NCBI RefSeq assembly: GCF_009728735.1
Contig: NZ_CP024640.1
Coordinates: forward strand, 124,001 to 188,000
DNA: 64,000 bases
Direction: 5' to 3'
Source: Pantoea phytobeneficialis
Lineage (GTDB): Bacteria > Pseudomonadota > Gammaproteobacteria > Enterobacterales > Enterobacteriaceae
The notes below the pieces were generated by a model. It was given only the letters and a program-made list of their open reading frames with translations, made no database searches and had not been told where the DNA came from. Positions 35,841 to 47,105 of this stretch are shown piece after piece. The position numbers and the translations under genes are program-made. Each line of letters starts with the position of its first letter. Position 1 is the stretch's first letter.

Positions 35841-36380
35841 TCAGACGGCCTTTTTCACTTTGCCCACCAGCTCAATTTGCGATCCCCACGGCGTCAAAAA
35901 ATAGAACCATTGGGTGCCGTCGGCATTGGTAACCGGTTCGTTCAGGGTTGTCAGGCCCGCTTTTTTGATCGCGTCATAACTGGACTGGACATCTTGGGTG
36001 CGTAACGCGATATGGGTTGCTGCGTCATCATCCTGATGTGGGCGGTGGTGATCGATTTGCTTACCGCTGTACTGGAAGAGCTCCACCCCTGTGCCATCTG
36101 GCAGGCGCATCATGACAAAGCGCTTCAGCTCGCTGGATTTACGCCAGTTAAACGCCATTTTCCACGCATCCGGAATCGCACCGGGAGTGATGTCGGATTC
36201 CAGCTTCGCACCAAAGGTGGTCTGGAAAAACGTAATCGCCGTAGCCAGATCCGGCACGTTGATGCCCGCATGGTCAACGCCGGAAATGCTCACTGTCGGC
36301 GCGGCTGAGGCAGACAGACTGACAGCCCCCAGTAATAATGTGGAAGCGAACAACGTGGAAGCGATGCGATGAGTTTTCAT
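35841..36380 (-). CDS. secreted VOC-family (glyoxalase/dioxygenase-like) protein
   Basis: A 179-residue protein. MKTHRIASTLFASTLLLGAV at the N-terminus, ending ASAAP, is a signal peptide. The rest is a vicinal-oxygen-chelate fold (VDHAGINVPDLATAITFFQT, then GVELFQYSGKQ, then HIALRTQDVQSS, then WFYFLTPWGSQIELV), with His and Glu in the expected metal positions. Secreted VOC proteins are uncommon. The start at 36380 has AGGGAAA upstream, so the longer frame is not used. It is probably co-transcribed with the SnoaL-like gene. Confidence 0.82.
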   Translation of the reverse strand: MKTHRIASTLFASTLLLGAVSLSASAAPTVSISGVDHAGINVPDLATAITFFQTTFGAKLESDITPGAIPDAWKMAFNWRKSSELKRFVMMRLPDGTGVELFQYSGKQIDHHRPHQDDDAATHIALRTQDVQSSYDAIKKAGLTTLNEPVTNADGTQWFYFLTPWGSQIELVGKVKKAV

Positions 36381-36506
36381 TTGAATTTCCCTGTTATCAG
36401 ATAGTTGTCGTGAGCGGCAGCATGGGTTGCCGCGATGGAAGAAGCTTATCGACCTGAGATGATTTTCAAAATAGAATGATTTGAAACTCATCATTGCAGA
36501 ATTGAA

Positions 36507-37424
36507 ATGACCAGATTTCCTGATTTTGAAGGACTCGCGATGTTTGCAAAGGTGGCCGAGGAAGGTTCCTTCGCCGCCGCCGCCCGTGTGATGGGGGTGT
36601 CTGTGCCCACGGTGTCGCGCGCCGTGGCGCGACTTGAAGAACGTCTGGGGGGCAGACTATTCAACCGCACCTCGCGGCAGTTGGCCCTGACCGAATTTGG
36701 ACAAAGCATGGCCGCCAGGGCGTCGGAAATGTATCGCCAGGCTGAAGAAGTCGAAAGTGAGGCCCATGAACTGTCAGTGCAACCTCGCGGTCAGGTGCGA
36801 CTGGCAGTGCCGATGTCATTCGGATTACGTTGGGTTGCACCGCTGCTGCCTGAACTGATTCGTCAATTTCCCGAACTCAGCGTGGACCTTCATCTGTCCG
36901 ATGCGTCAGTCGATCTGATTGCCGAAGGCTTTGACGCCGCATTGCGCATTGCGGCGCTGCCGGATTCCTCCCTGGTGGCACGCAAATTTTGTGCGGTAAC
37001 GCAGTATCTGGTGGCCTCTCCGGCCTATCTTGCTGAGCACGGTGCGCCACAACATCCCCGCGAACTGTCTGGCCGAGCCTGTTTCAGCTATGCCTGGCGG
37101 GCGCGCAGCCAGGTCTGGCGCTTTACCCATACATCTGGCACCCAGGAAGATATTGTGCCGAATGGCCCGTTGCGGGTGACAAATTCAGATGCTCTGCTTC
37201 CTCCCCTGTTGGCCGGTTTGGGTATTGCTGAATTGCCGGAGTTTATCGCGGCCGAATATCTGAGAGAGGGTCGTCTGGTTCATCTGCTTGATCAGTGGTC
37301 GATGACACAGGGAGGACTGTACTTTGTGACACCCACCGCGCGCAGTCGCCCGTTAAAGGTCAGGGTACTGTCTGACTTTTTTGCCCGGCACCTCAGCGAA
37401 CCCGCATGGCGCTGGCCCGTCTGA
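36507..37424 (+). CDS. LysR-family transcriptional regulator
   Basis: A 305-residue LysR protein. The HTH is at residues about 10-65 (FAKVAEEGSFAAAARVMGVS, then VPTVSRAVARLEERLGGRLF) and the effector-binding domain follows (LSVDLHLSDASVDLIAEGFD). It is divergent from the VOC-SnoaL pair with a 126-bp gap, the usual arrangement for LysR control of neighbours, and it precedes the SnoaL/ABM genes at 37576-38425. The DNA between 37425 and 37575 holds no gene. Confidence 0.9.
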   Translation: MTRFPDFEGLAMFAKVAEEGSFAAAARVMGVSVPTVSRAVARLEERLGGRLFNRTSRQLALTEFGQSMAARASEMYRQAEEVESEAHELSVQPRGQVRLAVPMSFGLRWVAPLLPELIRQFPELSVDLHLSDASVDLIAEGFDAALRIAALPDSSLVARKFCAVTQYLVASPAYLAEHGAPQHPRELSGRACFSYAWRARSQVWRFTHTSGTQEDIVPNGPLRVTNSDALLPPLLAGLGIAELPEFIAAEYLREGRLVHLLDQWSMTQGGLYFVTPTARSRPLKVRVLSDFFARHLSEPAWRWPV

Positions 37425-37575
37425 GCATCGTTAAGCCGTCCTGATCGGTTATCCATCATTGCAATTTTGAAATGATGGATTTCATTCTTTGCTATTTTGC
37501 GAGTTCCTGAGTTTGTTTATTGTTGCTGCACGCCAACGATACGGTCTGGCACCGACAATGACAGGAGCTTTCATC

Positions 37576-37980
37576 ATGAAAACCGCCGTGCAATTACTTC
37601 AGAACTACCTCGACAATATTCAGGATCCCCATGCTGCCGCCGCGCTTTTTGCCGCAGATGGCGTGCTGGAATTACCTTACCTCCAGACGCTGGGGCTACC
37701 ACATCGGGTTCAGGGGCCACAGGAAATTGCGGCGTTTATCGCCGGATTGTTGAAAAAGGTGCCTGATTTTCGCTTCCGCAATATCCAGTTTTTTATCGAT
37801 ACCCCGACGCAGGCATTCGGTGAATACAGCGTCGAAGCGGCAATAACCGGCACTGATCGTTTGTATAAACAAACCTATGCCGGACGCCTGGTGGCAGAAC
37901 AGGGAAAAATAAAGTTACTGCGTGAATCACTGGATACGCTCGCCGCCTGGCGCGCGTTTAACGGCGATCAGCCTGCCTGA
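37576..37980 (+). CDS. SnoaL-like/NTF2-fold protein
   Basis: A 134-residue cytoplasmic protein (MKTAVQLLQNYLDNIQDPHA, then AALFAADGVLELPYL, then AAFIAGLLKKVPDFRF), typical of SnoaL-like polyketide-cyclase-fold proteins. The start at 37576 is supported by AGGAG 8 bp upstream; a longer frame from 37489 lacks such a signal. It is followed by an ABM-domain gene 52 bp later, so both may be one transcript ending at the 38465 terminator. Confidence 0.75.
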   Translation: MKTAVQLLQNYLDNIQDPHAAAALFAADGVLELPYLQTLGLPHRVQGPQEIAAFIAGLLKKVPDFRFRNIQFFIDTPTQAFGEYSVEAAITGTDRLYKQTYAGRLVAEQGKIKLLRESLDTLAAWRAFNGDQPA

Positions 37981-38032
37981 ATGCGTTGTTAAGGTAATGA
38001 CATCAATCATCAGCGAATTTCTGGAGAGTAAA

Positions 38033-38425
38033 ATGAGTGTAAATACCCCCGATGCATGTATCTCGTCTGCGGGCGATCATGACAAAACGCAAGCTACCGA
38101 AATCATTGTCAGCGCTTACTATCGCGTGCACCCGGATGATCGCCAAACGTTTATCGATGCGGTGAAGCCTGAAATGCAGGCGGCACAACAACTGCCCGGT
38201 TGCGTTTTCTATGCATTTTCGCAAGACCTGGTAAACCCGGATGCCTTCCATCTGTCCGAGGGCTGGGCCGATATTGAAGCCTATGAGCGACATGAACATT
38301 CAGCAACGTTTTTACAGGCGCTGGCAACGGTGGTTAAAAACGTGCGTATTCTGCATCGCGAAGGCATCCGTTATGACGTGGCGAAACAGCACATTGATGA
38401 TCCTCGGGGAAAGGTTTCATCGTGA
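38033..38425 (+). CDS. ABM-domain (putative quinol monooxygenase-like) protein
   Basis: A 130-residue protein. After a short N-terminal tail the ABM core reads VSAYYRVHPDDRQTFIDAVK, then LPGCVFYAFSQDLVNPDAFH, then WADIEAYERHEHSATFLQAL, close to YgiN-type quinol monooxygenases. GGAGAG is 7 bp upstream of the ATG at 38033. A strong terminator at 38465 ends the unit. It is the second ABM protein in the window but is not close in sequence to the one at 7057. Confidence 0.78.
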   Translation: MSVNTPDACISSAGDHDKTQATEIIVSAYYRVHPDDRQTFIDAVKPEMQAAQQLPGCVFYAFSQDLVNPDAFHLSEGWADIEAYERHEHSATFLQALATVVKNVRILHREGIRYDVAKQHIDDPRGKVSS

Positions 38426-38464
38426 CACGTAAGATCCGTTTTCGCGGTTAAGTCTCCGAAGCGT

Positions 38465-38500
38465 CGGTCAGTAGACCCCTCTACTGACCGAATGGTTTTT
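38465..38500 (+). terminator. rho-independent terminator
   Basis: CGGTCAGTAG (38465-38474) pairs perfectly with CTACTGACCG (38481-38490) around a 6-nt loop, followed by AATGG and five T. It lies 40 bp after the ABM gene stop. The 349-bp gap 38426-38774 also contains the lox-like site at 38556. Confidence 0.85.
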
Positions 38501-38555
38501 GCACTGATTGATTTGCCAGATTCTCACTGAGACACCGATAATCTCTCTCGATCCT

Positions 38556-38589
38556 CTAACCTAATATAATTACACTTATATTAGGTCAG
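38556..38589. other. lox-like site: 13-bp arms around an asymmetric 8-bp spacer
   Basis: The left arm is CTAACCTAATATA (38556-38568), the spacer ATTACACT (38569-38576), and the right arm TATATTAGGTCAG (38577-38589). The arms pair at 12 of 13 positions. This is the 13-8-13 layout of loxP, and the arms even end in TATA next to the spacer as loxP does. The site lies 185 bp upstream of a Cre-like recombinase gene. I see no second copy in this window. Confidence 0.7.
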
Positions 38590-38774
38590 GAAAGCCTGTA
38601 TTATCAGTTTCCTCTTCCGTCCGGCAGCTGGCATACGGTTGTGGGGACTCGGCAGCAGAAAACCCGTATAAAAATCAGGCGCTCGTACGTGAAATCTGAC
38701 GTATAACTCCCCTGCGCTTTTGCCAGATTTCACGTAGCACGATCTTACCGGTAACGGATGGAAACTGAACAAAA

Positions 38775-39803
38775 ATGACCGAAATCACCGTCGCAAATCC
38801 GTTGCTACAACCCTTCAGCACCAACGACGATATTTCAGCCAGGCTGGCTGCTTTCGTTCGCGATCGTGAGGCTTTTTCCTCTAACACCTGGCGGCAACTG
38901 CTCAGCGTCATGCGGATCTGTTGGCGCTGGGCTGAAGAAAACCGCCGCTCTTTTTTGCCCATGACACCGGAAGACTTGCGGGATTATTTGCTGCATCTGC
39001 AATCCGCTGGTCGCGCGTCTTCCACCATTGCCACCCATGCAGCGCTGATCTCAATGTTACACCGTAACGCGGGGCTGGTGCCGCCGAACGTTTCTCCCGA
39101 TGTGTTTCGTGTGGTTAAGAAAATCAATCGCGCGGCCGTGATCGCGGGTGAGCGCACCGGGCAGGCCGTGCCCTTCTGCCGACAGGACCTGAAAAAACTC
39201 GATGCAGCCTGGCAGGGCTCCCCTCGGCTACAACAGTTGCGTGACCTTGCCTTTATGCATATTGCCTACAGCACGCTGCTTCGTCTCAGCGAATTATCCC
39301 GCCTGCGGGTACGCGATATTTCACGCGCGGCTGATGGCCGCATTATTCTCGACGTGGCCTGGACTAAAACCATCGTTCAGTCCGGTGGCATCGTGAAGGC
39401 GTTGAGTAGGCAGTCAAGCCAGCGCCTGACGGAATGGCTTATCGCTGCCGGACTGAGCGGTGAACCGGATGCTATGATTTTTTGTCCGGTTCACCGCGCC
39501 AATTGCGTGACGAAACCGAGATTGGCACCGATGAGTACCCCCTGCCTCGAGGAAATCTTTCTTCGCGCACGGAATGCAGTCGGTGTAGTGGCTCGCAGCA
39601 GAACCAATAAAGGTCGGTATGCCGGATGGAGCGGCCACAGCGCCCGCGTGGGTGCTGCTCAGGACATGGCAAGAAAAGGATTTTCGGTAGCGCAGATTAT
39701 GCAGGAAGGCACCTGGACCCGAACGGAAACCGTCATGCGTTATATACGCATGGTTGAAGCCCACAAAGGGGCGATGATCGGGTTGATGGAAGATGATGAA
39801 TAA
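38775..39803 (+). CDS. Cre-like tyrosine recombinase
   Basis: A 342-residue protein (P1 Cre is 343) aligning with Cre along its length: N-terminal FVRDREAFSSNTWRQLLSV, then EDLRDYLLHLQ, TLLRLSELSRLRVRDISR, WSGHSARVGAAQDMAR and YIRM. The catalytic residues match in order and nearly in number: Arg170 (Cre 173), Lys198 (201), His288 (289), Arg291 (292), Trp314 (315), Tyr323 (324). It should cut and rejoin DNA at lox-type sites. Chromosomal Cre relatives, including one from a Pantoea strain (Panto/pox), have been described; I cannot tell how close this one is. A lox-like site is just upstream. Confidence 0.92.
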   Translation: MTEITVANPLLQPFSTNDDISARLAAFVRDREAFSSNTWRQLLSVMRICWRWAEENRRSFLPMTPEDLRDYLLHLQSAGRASSTIATHAALISMLHRNAGLVPPNVSPDVFRVVKKINRAAVIAGERTGQAVPFCRQDLKKLDAAWQGSPRLQQLRDLAFMHIAYSTLLRLSELSRLRVRDISRAADGRIILDVAWTKTIVQSGGIVKALSRQSSQRLTEWLIAAGLSGEPDAMIFCPVHRANCVTKPRLAPMSTPCLEEIFLRARNAVGVVARSRTNKGRYAGWSGHSARVGAAQDMARKGFSVAQIMQEGTWTRTETVMRYIRMVEAHKGAMIGLMEDDE

Positions 39804-39859
39804 ACTCTCCACTATGAGTTCTGTGCAGGATTGGTGGAGAGTGGGAGGGCTTTTCGATG

Positions 39860-39892
39860 ATATGTTTAAATAAACCATTATTTTAAACATAT
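39860..39892. repeat. perfect inverted repeat downstream of the recombinase gene
   Basis: ATATGTTTAAA (39860-39870) and TTTAAACATAT (39882-39892) are exact inverses with an 11-bp spacer. They differ from the arms of the lox-like site. A weaker hairpin (CTCTCCAC / GTGGAGAG) lies at 39805-39841, just after the stop. Either could terminate transcription, though no T-run follows. Confidence 0.6.
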
Positions 39893-40042
39893 GCGCAGGA
39901 ATCCCACCACTACTACAACCCGCCAGCTCGTCTCACTGAGATTAATGAAAAAAACTCATAATCCCTATCCCGTTACCTGACATTATCTCACCGCACAAAC
40001 CCGTTAACATGCTCGCATCTTCTTATATCCAGACGGGTCACC

Positions 40043-40390
40043 ATGCTTAATTTACAGGCACGAACGCAGGCAGCGACGGTTAATAAAGCCAGCCTGGCAT
40101 TCGTTCTTATTCTCAGCGCATTAATGGCTGTCACCTCTTTATCAACCGATATCTACCCTCGCCTTTTTGAACGTTTTTATCGGGCCGACGCCTCCCGCAC
40201 CCGCAGCGATACCCATCACGGACTGGGGCTGTCGATCGTTCGCGCCGTGGCGATTATGCATCGGGGGGAGGTCTTTGCACGCAGTGAAGAAGGCATGAAT
40301 ACCTTTGGGTTGACCTTTGCCATGCAAACGGATCCCCAGCCACTTGCCAGATGCCCAACTGACAAAATTGTCAGGGAAGCGTCAGTCTGA
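40043..40390 (+). pseudogene. chimeric remnant: start of an MFS transporter fused to the end of a histidine kinase
   Basis: A 115-codon frame. Residues 1 to about 38 (LAFVLILSALMAVTSLSTDIY) are the N-terminus and TM1 of a Bcr/CflA-type drug transporter. Directly after, PRLFERFYRADASRTRSDTH and HGLGLSIVRAVAIMHRGEVF are the C-terminal ATP-binding end of a CusS-like sensor kinase. A deletion between the two parent genes explains the join. The product could not act as either. It lies 240 bp downstream of the Cre-like recombinase gene. Confidence 0.85.
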
Positions 40391-40455
40391 CGACATTTTA
40401 CCCTCGTTAATATCATGGCTGACTCTCCCCTTCATCAATGAAAAGGACGCACAGC

Positions 40456-40923
40456 ATGACCGGAAAAAAACGTTACCTCGGGCTGTTACTGCCCTTCTTC
40501 ACTCTTGCATTCGCGGCTGAGGCGCAAATCATCGCCCCTGCCGGAAGTCAAAACGCCCTGTATGGGCCAGCGGAGAACTTTACCGGACGCGTCCGGGTTG
40601 ATCCGTTATTTCAACCTGATCACGGCATCGAGGTTTCGGGGGCGTATGTCACCTTTGAACCAGGCGCACGTTCCGCCTGGCATACGCATCCGGCAGGTCA
40701 ACGGTTGATTGTCACTGCCGGTGTGGGTCTGACGCAGCAGGAGGGCCAGCCGATACAGATCATTCGCCCTGGCGATGTCGTCTTCTGCCCGCCTGGCGTC
40801 AAACACTGGCATGGCGCAGCCCCGGGCAGTGCCATGACACATCTGGCGATAACCGGGAGGGTAAATGGAACCAACGTTAACTGGATGGAGAAAGTGACGG
40901 ATGAACAATACCACGCCCATTAA
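40456..40923 (+). CDS. secreted cupin-domain protein
   Basis: A 155-residue protein. [20 protein letters not shown], then AEAQ, is a signal peptide. The single cupin barrel shows motif 1 [14 protein letters not shown] and motif 2 [16 protein letters not shown], with the His/Glu-type metal ligands. The start at 40456 is supported by AAGGA 8-9 nt upstream. It overlaps the next gene (CMD-domain) by 23 nt, so the two are coupled. Cupin-CMD pairs recur in bacteria and are usually annotated as handling reactive small molecules; the substrate is unknown. Confidence 0.83.
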   Translation: MTGKKRYLGLLLPFFTLAFAAEAQIIAPAGSQNALYGPAENFTGRVRVDPLFQPDHGIEVSGAYVTFEPGARSAWHTHPAGQRLIVTAGVGLTQQEGQPIQIIRPGDVVFCPPGVKHWHGAAPGSAMTHLAITGRVNGTNVNWMEKVTDEQYHAH

Positions 40924-41644
40924 GGTCTTGATTGCGGCGCTCCTGCTGATGCTGGGTTGCAGTCTCACGGTCCATGCTGCACCAGCGACAACCGGCACGG
41001 ATGAAAAATCACCCACGTTGTCGGCACGCCAGCAGGCCATCCCATTGATTGCTGCGTATATGGCAACCAGCCAGATGGAAAAACTCGATACCGCGCTAAA
41101 TCAGGGGCTGGACGCCGGGCTGACGGTCAACGAAATCAAAGAAGTCCTGGTTCAGCTGTATGCCTACACCGGTTTTCCGCGCAGTTTAAATGCGTTAAAT
41201 GCCCTGATGAAGGTGGTTGAGACGCGACAACAACGCGGGGTCCACGATATGGCAGGTAATGAGCCAGCCAGCGCCATTCCTGTCGGGGATGAACTGCGCC
41301 GCGTTGGTACCGCCAATCAGACCAAAATTTCCGGTGCACCTGTCCAGGGACCGTTATTTGATTTCGCGCCGGTGATTAATCAGTACCTGCAAACTCATCT
41401 GTTCGGGGACATTTTTGCCCGTGACAACCTCGACTGGCAAAGCCGCGAACTGGCAACGGTGGGCGCATTAGCTGCCACGCCCGGCGTTGAGGCGCAATTG
41501 TTATCCCATATGCGCGCCAGCCAGCGCATCGGTCTGACGGCAGGACAACTACGCCAGTTGGTTCAGCTTCTGCGTGAGCACGGCGAAACCGACGCAGCGA
41601 TCCGAGCGGGGAACGCACTGCAACAAGCGCTGGCGAAAGCGTGA
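40901..41644 (+). CDS. secreted carboxymuconolactone decarboxylase (CMD)-family protein
   Basis: A 247-residue protein with a signal peptide ([20 protein letters not shown]) and two CMD repeats: [20 protein letters not shown], then [13 protein letters not shown], and in the second half [20 protein letters not shown], then [13 protein letters not shown] sequence. The AhpD-type CxxC pair is not present, so a peroxidase role is unlikely. The start lies inside the cupin gene. A hairpin at 41655-41682 follows. Confidence 0.82.
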   Translation: MNNTTPIKVLIAALLLMLGCSLTVHAAPATTGTDEKSPTLSARQQAIPLIAAYMATSQMEKLDTALNQGLDAGLTVNEIKEVLVQLYAYTGFPRSLNALNALMKVVETRQQRGVHDMAGNEPASAIPVGDELRRVGTANQTKISGAPVQGPLFDFAPVINQYLQTHLFGDIFARDNLDWQSRELATVGALAATPGVEAQLLSHMRASQRIGLTAGQLRQLVQLLREHGETDAAIRAGNALQQALAKA

Positions 41645-41654
41645 ACCACCAAAG

Positions 41655-41682
41655 GCAGGGCTCATGTATTAATGAGCTCTGC
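41655..41682 (+). terminator. hairpin after the cupin-CMD pair
   Basis: GCAGGGCTCAT pairs with ATGAGCTCTGC (one G-T wobble) across a 6-nt loop, 10 bp after the CMD stop. No T-run follows. Confidence 0.45.
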
Positions 41683-41712
41683 TAATTAACCCTAGCTGAT
41701 TGCACCCTCTAA

Positions 41713-42621
<909 letters not shown>

Positions 42622-42629
42622 ATTCATCC

Positions 42630-43712
<1,083 letters not shown>

Positions 43713-43720
43713 GGCTGAAG

Positions 43721-43746
43721 CTGGCCTGCTTTTCAGCGCAGGCCAG
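43721..43746. terminator. bidirectional terminator hairpin
   Basis: CTGGCCTGC (43721-43729) pairs with GCAGGCCAG (43738-43746) around an 8-nt loop between convergent genes. The stem directly abuts the stop codon of the LysR gene. Confidence 0.6.
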
Positions 43747-44643
<897 letters not shown>

Positions 44644-44789
44644 TTATTTCCTTATTCATCTCCGCCCCGACAAACCATATTTATGAGGGGTGTTCATAGA
44701 CACAATCATTTTAACCCCGTTACTGATAACAATGATGGTTGATATTCTATCTGTAGTGAAAATATATCTGAAGCCACAGAAGGTTTATC

Positions 44790-45575
44790 ATGAAAATACT
44801 TGTTGCCGGGGCGACCGGAAGTATTGGTCTTCATGTTATGAAGACGGCAATAGAAATGGGTCACCAACCCAGAGCACTGATCAGGAATCAGCGCAAAGTA
44901 AAACTTCTCCCACATGGCACTGACATATTCTACGGCGATGTGTCTCAGCCCGAAACATTAACTGACGTGGCGGAGAATATTGATGCCGTTATCTTTACGC
45001 TGGGTTCTGATGGGCAGGGACGTATCGGCGCCAGGGCAATTGATTATGGCGGAGTGCGTAATGTCCTGCAAAGGTTTCGCGGCACGCAGGCACGTATCGT
45101 GTTAATGACTACCATTGGTGTCACCGAACGGCTGGGTAGCTGGAATCAGCAGACAGAGGTCCATGACTGGAAAAGGCGTGCCGAGCGGTTGGTCCGGGCA
45201 AGTGGCCATCCTTATACCATCGTCAGACCGGGCTGGTTTGATTATAACCATAATGATCAACATCACATCGTCATGCTCCAGGGCGACCGCCGCCATGCCG
45301 GTACGCCAGAAGATGGCGTAATATCCCGCGCACAAATCGCCCGTGTTTTGGTTAGCGCCCTGACCAGCGACGCCGCAATAAATAAAACGTTTGAACTGGT
45401 GGCAGAACACGGGGAAGAACAAAATAACCTTACGCCTTTATTTGCCACCTTGCTGGCTGATGACCCACGAAAAAACGAAGGGATTTTAGATTTACATAAT
45501 ATGCCGCTTGAGGAAGAACCTGGATACATTATTGACGAATTAAATTTATTTTTAAAACCAGCCGCATCAATCTGA
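44790..45575 (+). CDS. NAD(P)-binding atypical SDR (NmrA/YwnB-like)
   Basis: A 261-residue Rossmann-fold protein. The dinucleotide motif is VAGATGSIGLHVMKTAIEMG (GxxGxxG). Later conserved parts are DAVIFTLGSDGQG and YTIVRPGWFD. The catalytic YxxxK of classical SDRs is not obvious, as in atypical SDRs that bind NAD(P)H as sensors or reductases. It is divergent from a LysR gene. A hairpin at 45611 follows. Confidence 0.82.
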   Translation: MKILVAGATGSIGLHVMKTAIEMGHQPRALIRNQRKVKLLPHGTDIFYGDVSQPETLTDVAENIDAVIFTLGSDGQGRIGARAIDYGGVRNVLQRFRGTQARIVLMTTIGVTERLGSWNQQTEVHDWKRRAERLVRASGHPYTIVRPGWFDYNHNDQHHIVMLQGDRRHAGTPEDGVISRAQIARVLVSALTSDAAINKTFELVAEHGEEQNNLTPLFATLLADDPRKNEGILDLHNMPLEEEPGYIIDELNLFLKPAASI

Positions 45576-45610
45576 TCCTTTTTATATCGCTGCCGGGCGC
45601 AGCGCTTTCT

Positions 45611-45633
45611 ATTCAGGCACCTGATGCCTGAAT
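45611..45633 (+). terminator. hairpin in the gap 45576-45944
   Basis: ATTCAGGCA pairs with TGCCTGAAT around a 5-nt loop, 35 bp after the SDR stop. No T-run follows. The rest of this 369-bp gap shows no gene; its right end must contain the promoter of the GlxA-type regulator, with AGGAAGAG before its ATG. Confidence 0.4.
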
Positions 45634-45944
45634 GCTGTTGTCCTTCAGCAACCGTTAATCCCCCTCACTCGTGCAAATAACCTTGCTTAAGGCATGGTGT
45701 TTTTCCTGTTCATACCTTATCCAGACGTCAGAGCTGCGTAGCTTTCCCTCACTTCCTGCCAGCAGAAAAGGTTGTTAAACGCAGCCGTATCTGTTGATTT
45801 CATGAAATAATCAGGTCCAGTCAAAGCTTTACTCAGGCAAATACACAGAACCACAGCGAGGCCGATAAGCATTACGAAAATCAGCAGGTAAAAAAGTCAC
45901 ATTTTTCACGCAATTTACGACAATTTAACAACAGGAAGAGATAA

Positions 45945-46949
45945 ATGCGTATTGCCATACTGGCCCTGGAAGGCAGCGTGCTTTCGGCCATCGCAGGCCT
46001 GGCAGACTTGTTCTGGATAACCAATAAAGCGATAGCCGCCTCCCCAGCTCATGCCATCAAGTTTCCCGAAAAAACCTTTGAGACGCTGATTGTCAGCGCC
46101 GATGGTGCACCGGTCTGGGATACCGAAGGCCGGCTTATTCATATTGACAGCTCCTTTCAGGGGGCGGGCCAACCCGATGTCGTAATTGCGCCCGGCATGC
46201 TGCTGGGGCCGGATCTGCAACCATTGAACTTAGCGGACATTAACCTGGCCGCCACCTGGTTCAGAAAAATGTATGACAATGGCGCGCTGGTGGCCGCTTC
46301 AGGTACCGGTGGGGTTGTTCTCGGGGAGGCAGGTTTGCTCAAAGGGAGGTCATACGCCACCACATGGTGGGTCAGTCATATGTTGCAGGAACGTTATCCT
46401 GACGCCATCCCGGCACGAGGTAAAATGCTGGAGGAGGATCGCGGAGTGCTTACCACCGGCGGGTGTTTTTCATGGATTTCACTGGCCCTAAATATTATCG
46501 AAAAAGCGGCAGGTACAGAGGTGGCAAATCTCACTTCAGAGATGTCACTTACCGATAACCATTTTTTGCGTCAGCATCTCAGCGCATCGCCAGGTTCCAT
46601 TCACTCCGGGACACCATTTTTAGTGCGCGCCGAGGAGATTATTCGCATGCAAAATCCCTCCATCAATGCGGCACAGCTCGCCTCTGCGCTGAACACCACG
46701 GAGCGAACCCTCCAGCGCAAATTTAAAGCACTGTCGCAGGAAACACCGAAAGAATTTATTACCCGGGTCCGCATTGAAACGGCCTGTACCATGCTCATTA
46801 GCACCCGTGTCAGCATTCGTCAGATTGCCAGAGATTGTGGTTACTCGGAAGAAACCGCTTTCCGTAAAGCCTTTAATCAAATTATGGAGATGTCACCGGC
46901 GCAATACCGTCAATGGATGGCCGCTCGCGCATCAGACCACCGCAGTTGA
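45945..46949 (+). CDS. GlxA-type AraC-family regulator (DJ-1/PfpI domain plus HTH)
   Basis: A 334-residue regulator. Residues 1 to about 200 have the DJ-1/PfpI-like fold (MRIAILALEGSVLSAIAGLA, then PDVVIAPGML, then VAASGTGGVVLGEAG). The nucleophile position, Cys in many PfpI enzymes, lies in SGTGG here, as is usual for regulators. The C-terminal AraC double HTH includes SALNTTERTLQRKFKAL and IARDCGYSEETAFRKAFNQI. AGGAAGAG supports the start. Targets are unknown; family members often control catabolism of small nitrogen compounds. Confidence 0.87.
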   Translation: MRIAILALEGSVLSAIAGLADLFWITNKAIAASPAHAIKFPEKTFETLIVSADGAPVWDTEGRLIHIDSSFQGAGQPDVVIAPGMLLGPDLQPLNLADINLAATWFRKMYDNGALVAASGTGGVVLGEAGLLKGRSYATTWWVSHMLQERYPDAIPARGKMLEEDRGVLTTGGCFSWISLALNIIEKAAGTEVANLTSEMSLTDNHFLRQHLSASPGSIHSGTPFLVRAEEIIRMQNPSINAAQLASALNTTERTLQRKFKALSQETPKEFITRVRIETACTMLISTRVSIRQIARDCGYSEETAFRKAFNQIMEMSPAQYRQWMAARASDHRS

Positions 46950-47032
46950 TATAGAAAAAAACACTGTCAGGGAAATTCTTGTCAGTCAAAAAAAGTGAAA
47001 GGTGTAAATAAATTAAGTCATTTTATTTGAAA

Positions 47033-47059
47033 TAAAAGTTCTATCGTCCCTGCCGATGG
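47033..47059 (+). promoter_or_regulatory. sigma-28 (FliA) promoter of the chemoreceptor gene
   Basis: TAAAAGTT, an 11-bp spacer, then GCCGATGG fits the enterobacterial FliA consensus TAAAGTTT-N11-GCCGATAA at 12 of 16 positions with the exact spacing. It lies about 47 bp before the chemoreceptor start, as expected for flagellar class 3 genes. Confidence 0.75.
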
Positions 47060-47105
47060 TTCGGAAGTGACAGATTATTTTTATTAACATTTTACCAGGT
47101 AGAAA

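Noticed and set aside
38675..38962. Minus-strand frame across the recombinase start
   Set aside because: It is antisense to the well-supported Cre-like gene and has no family resemblance.
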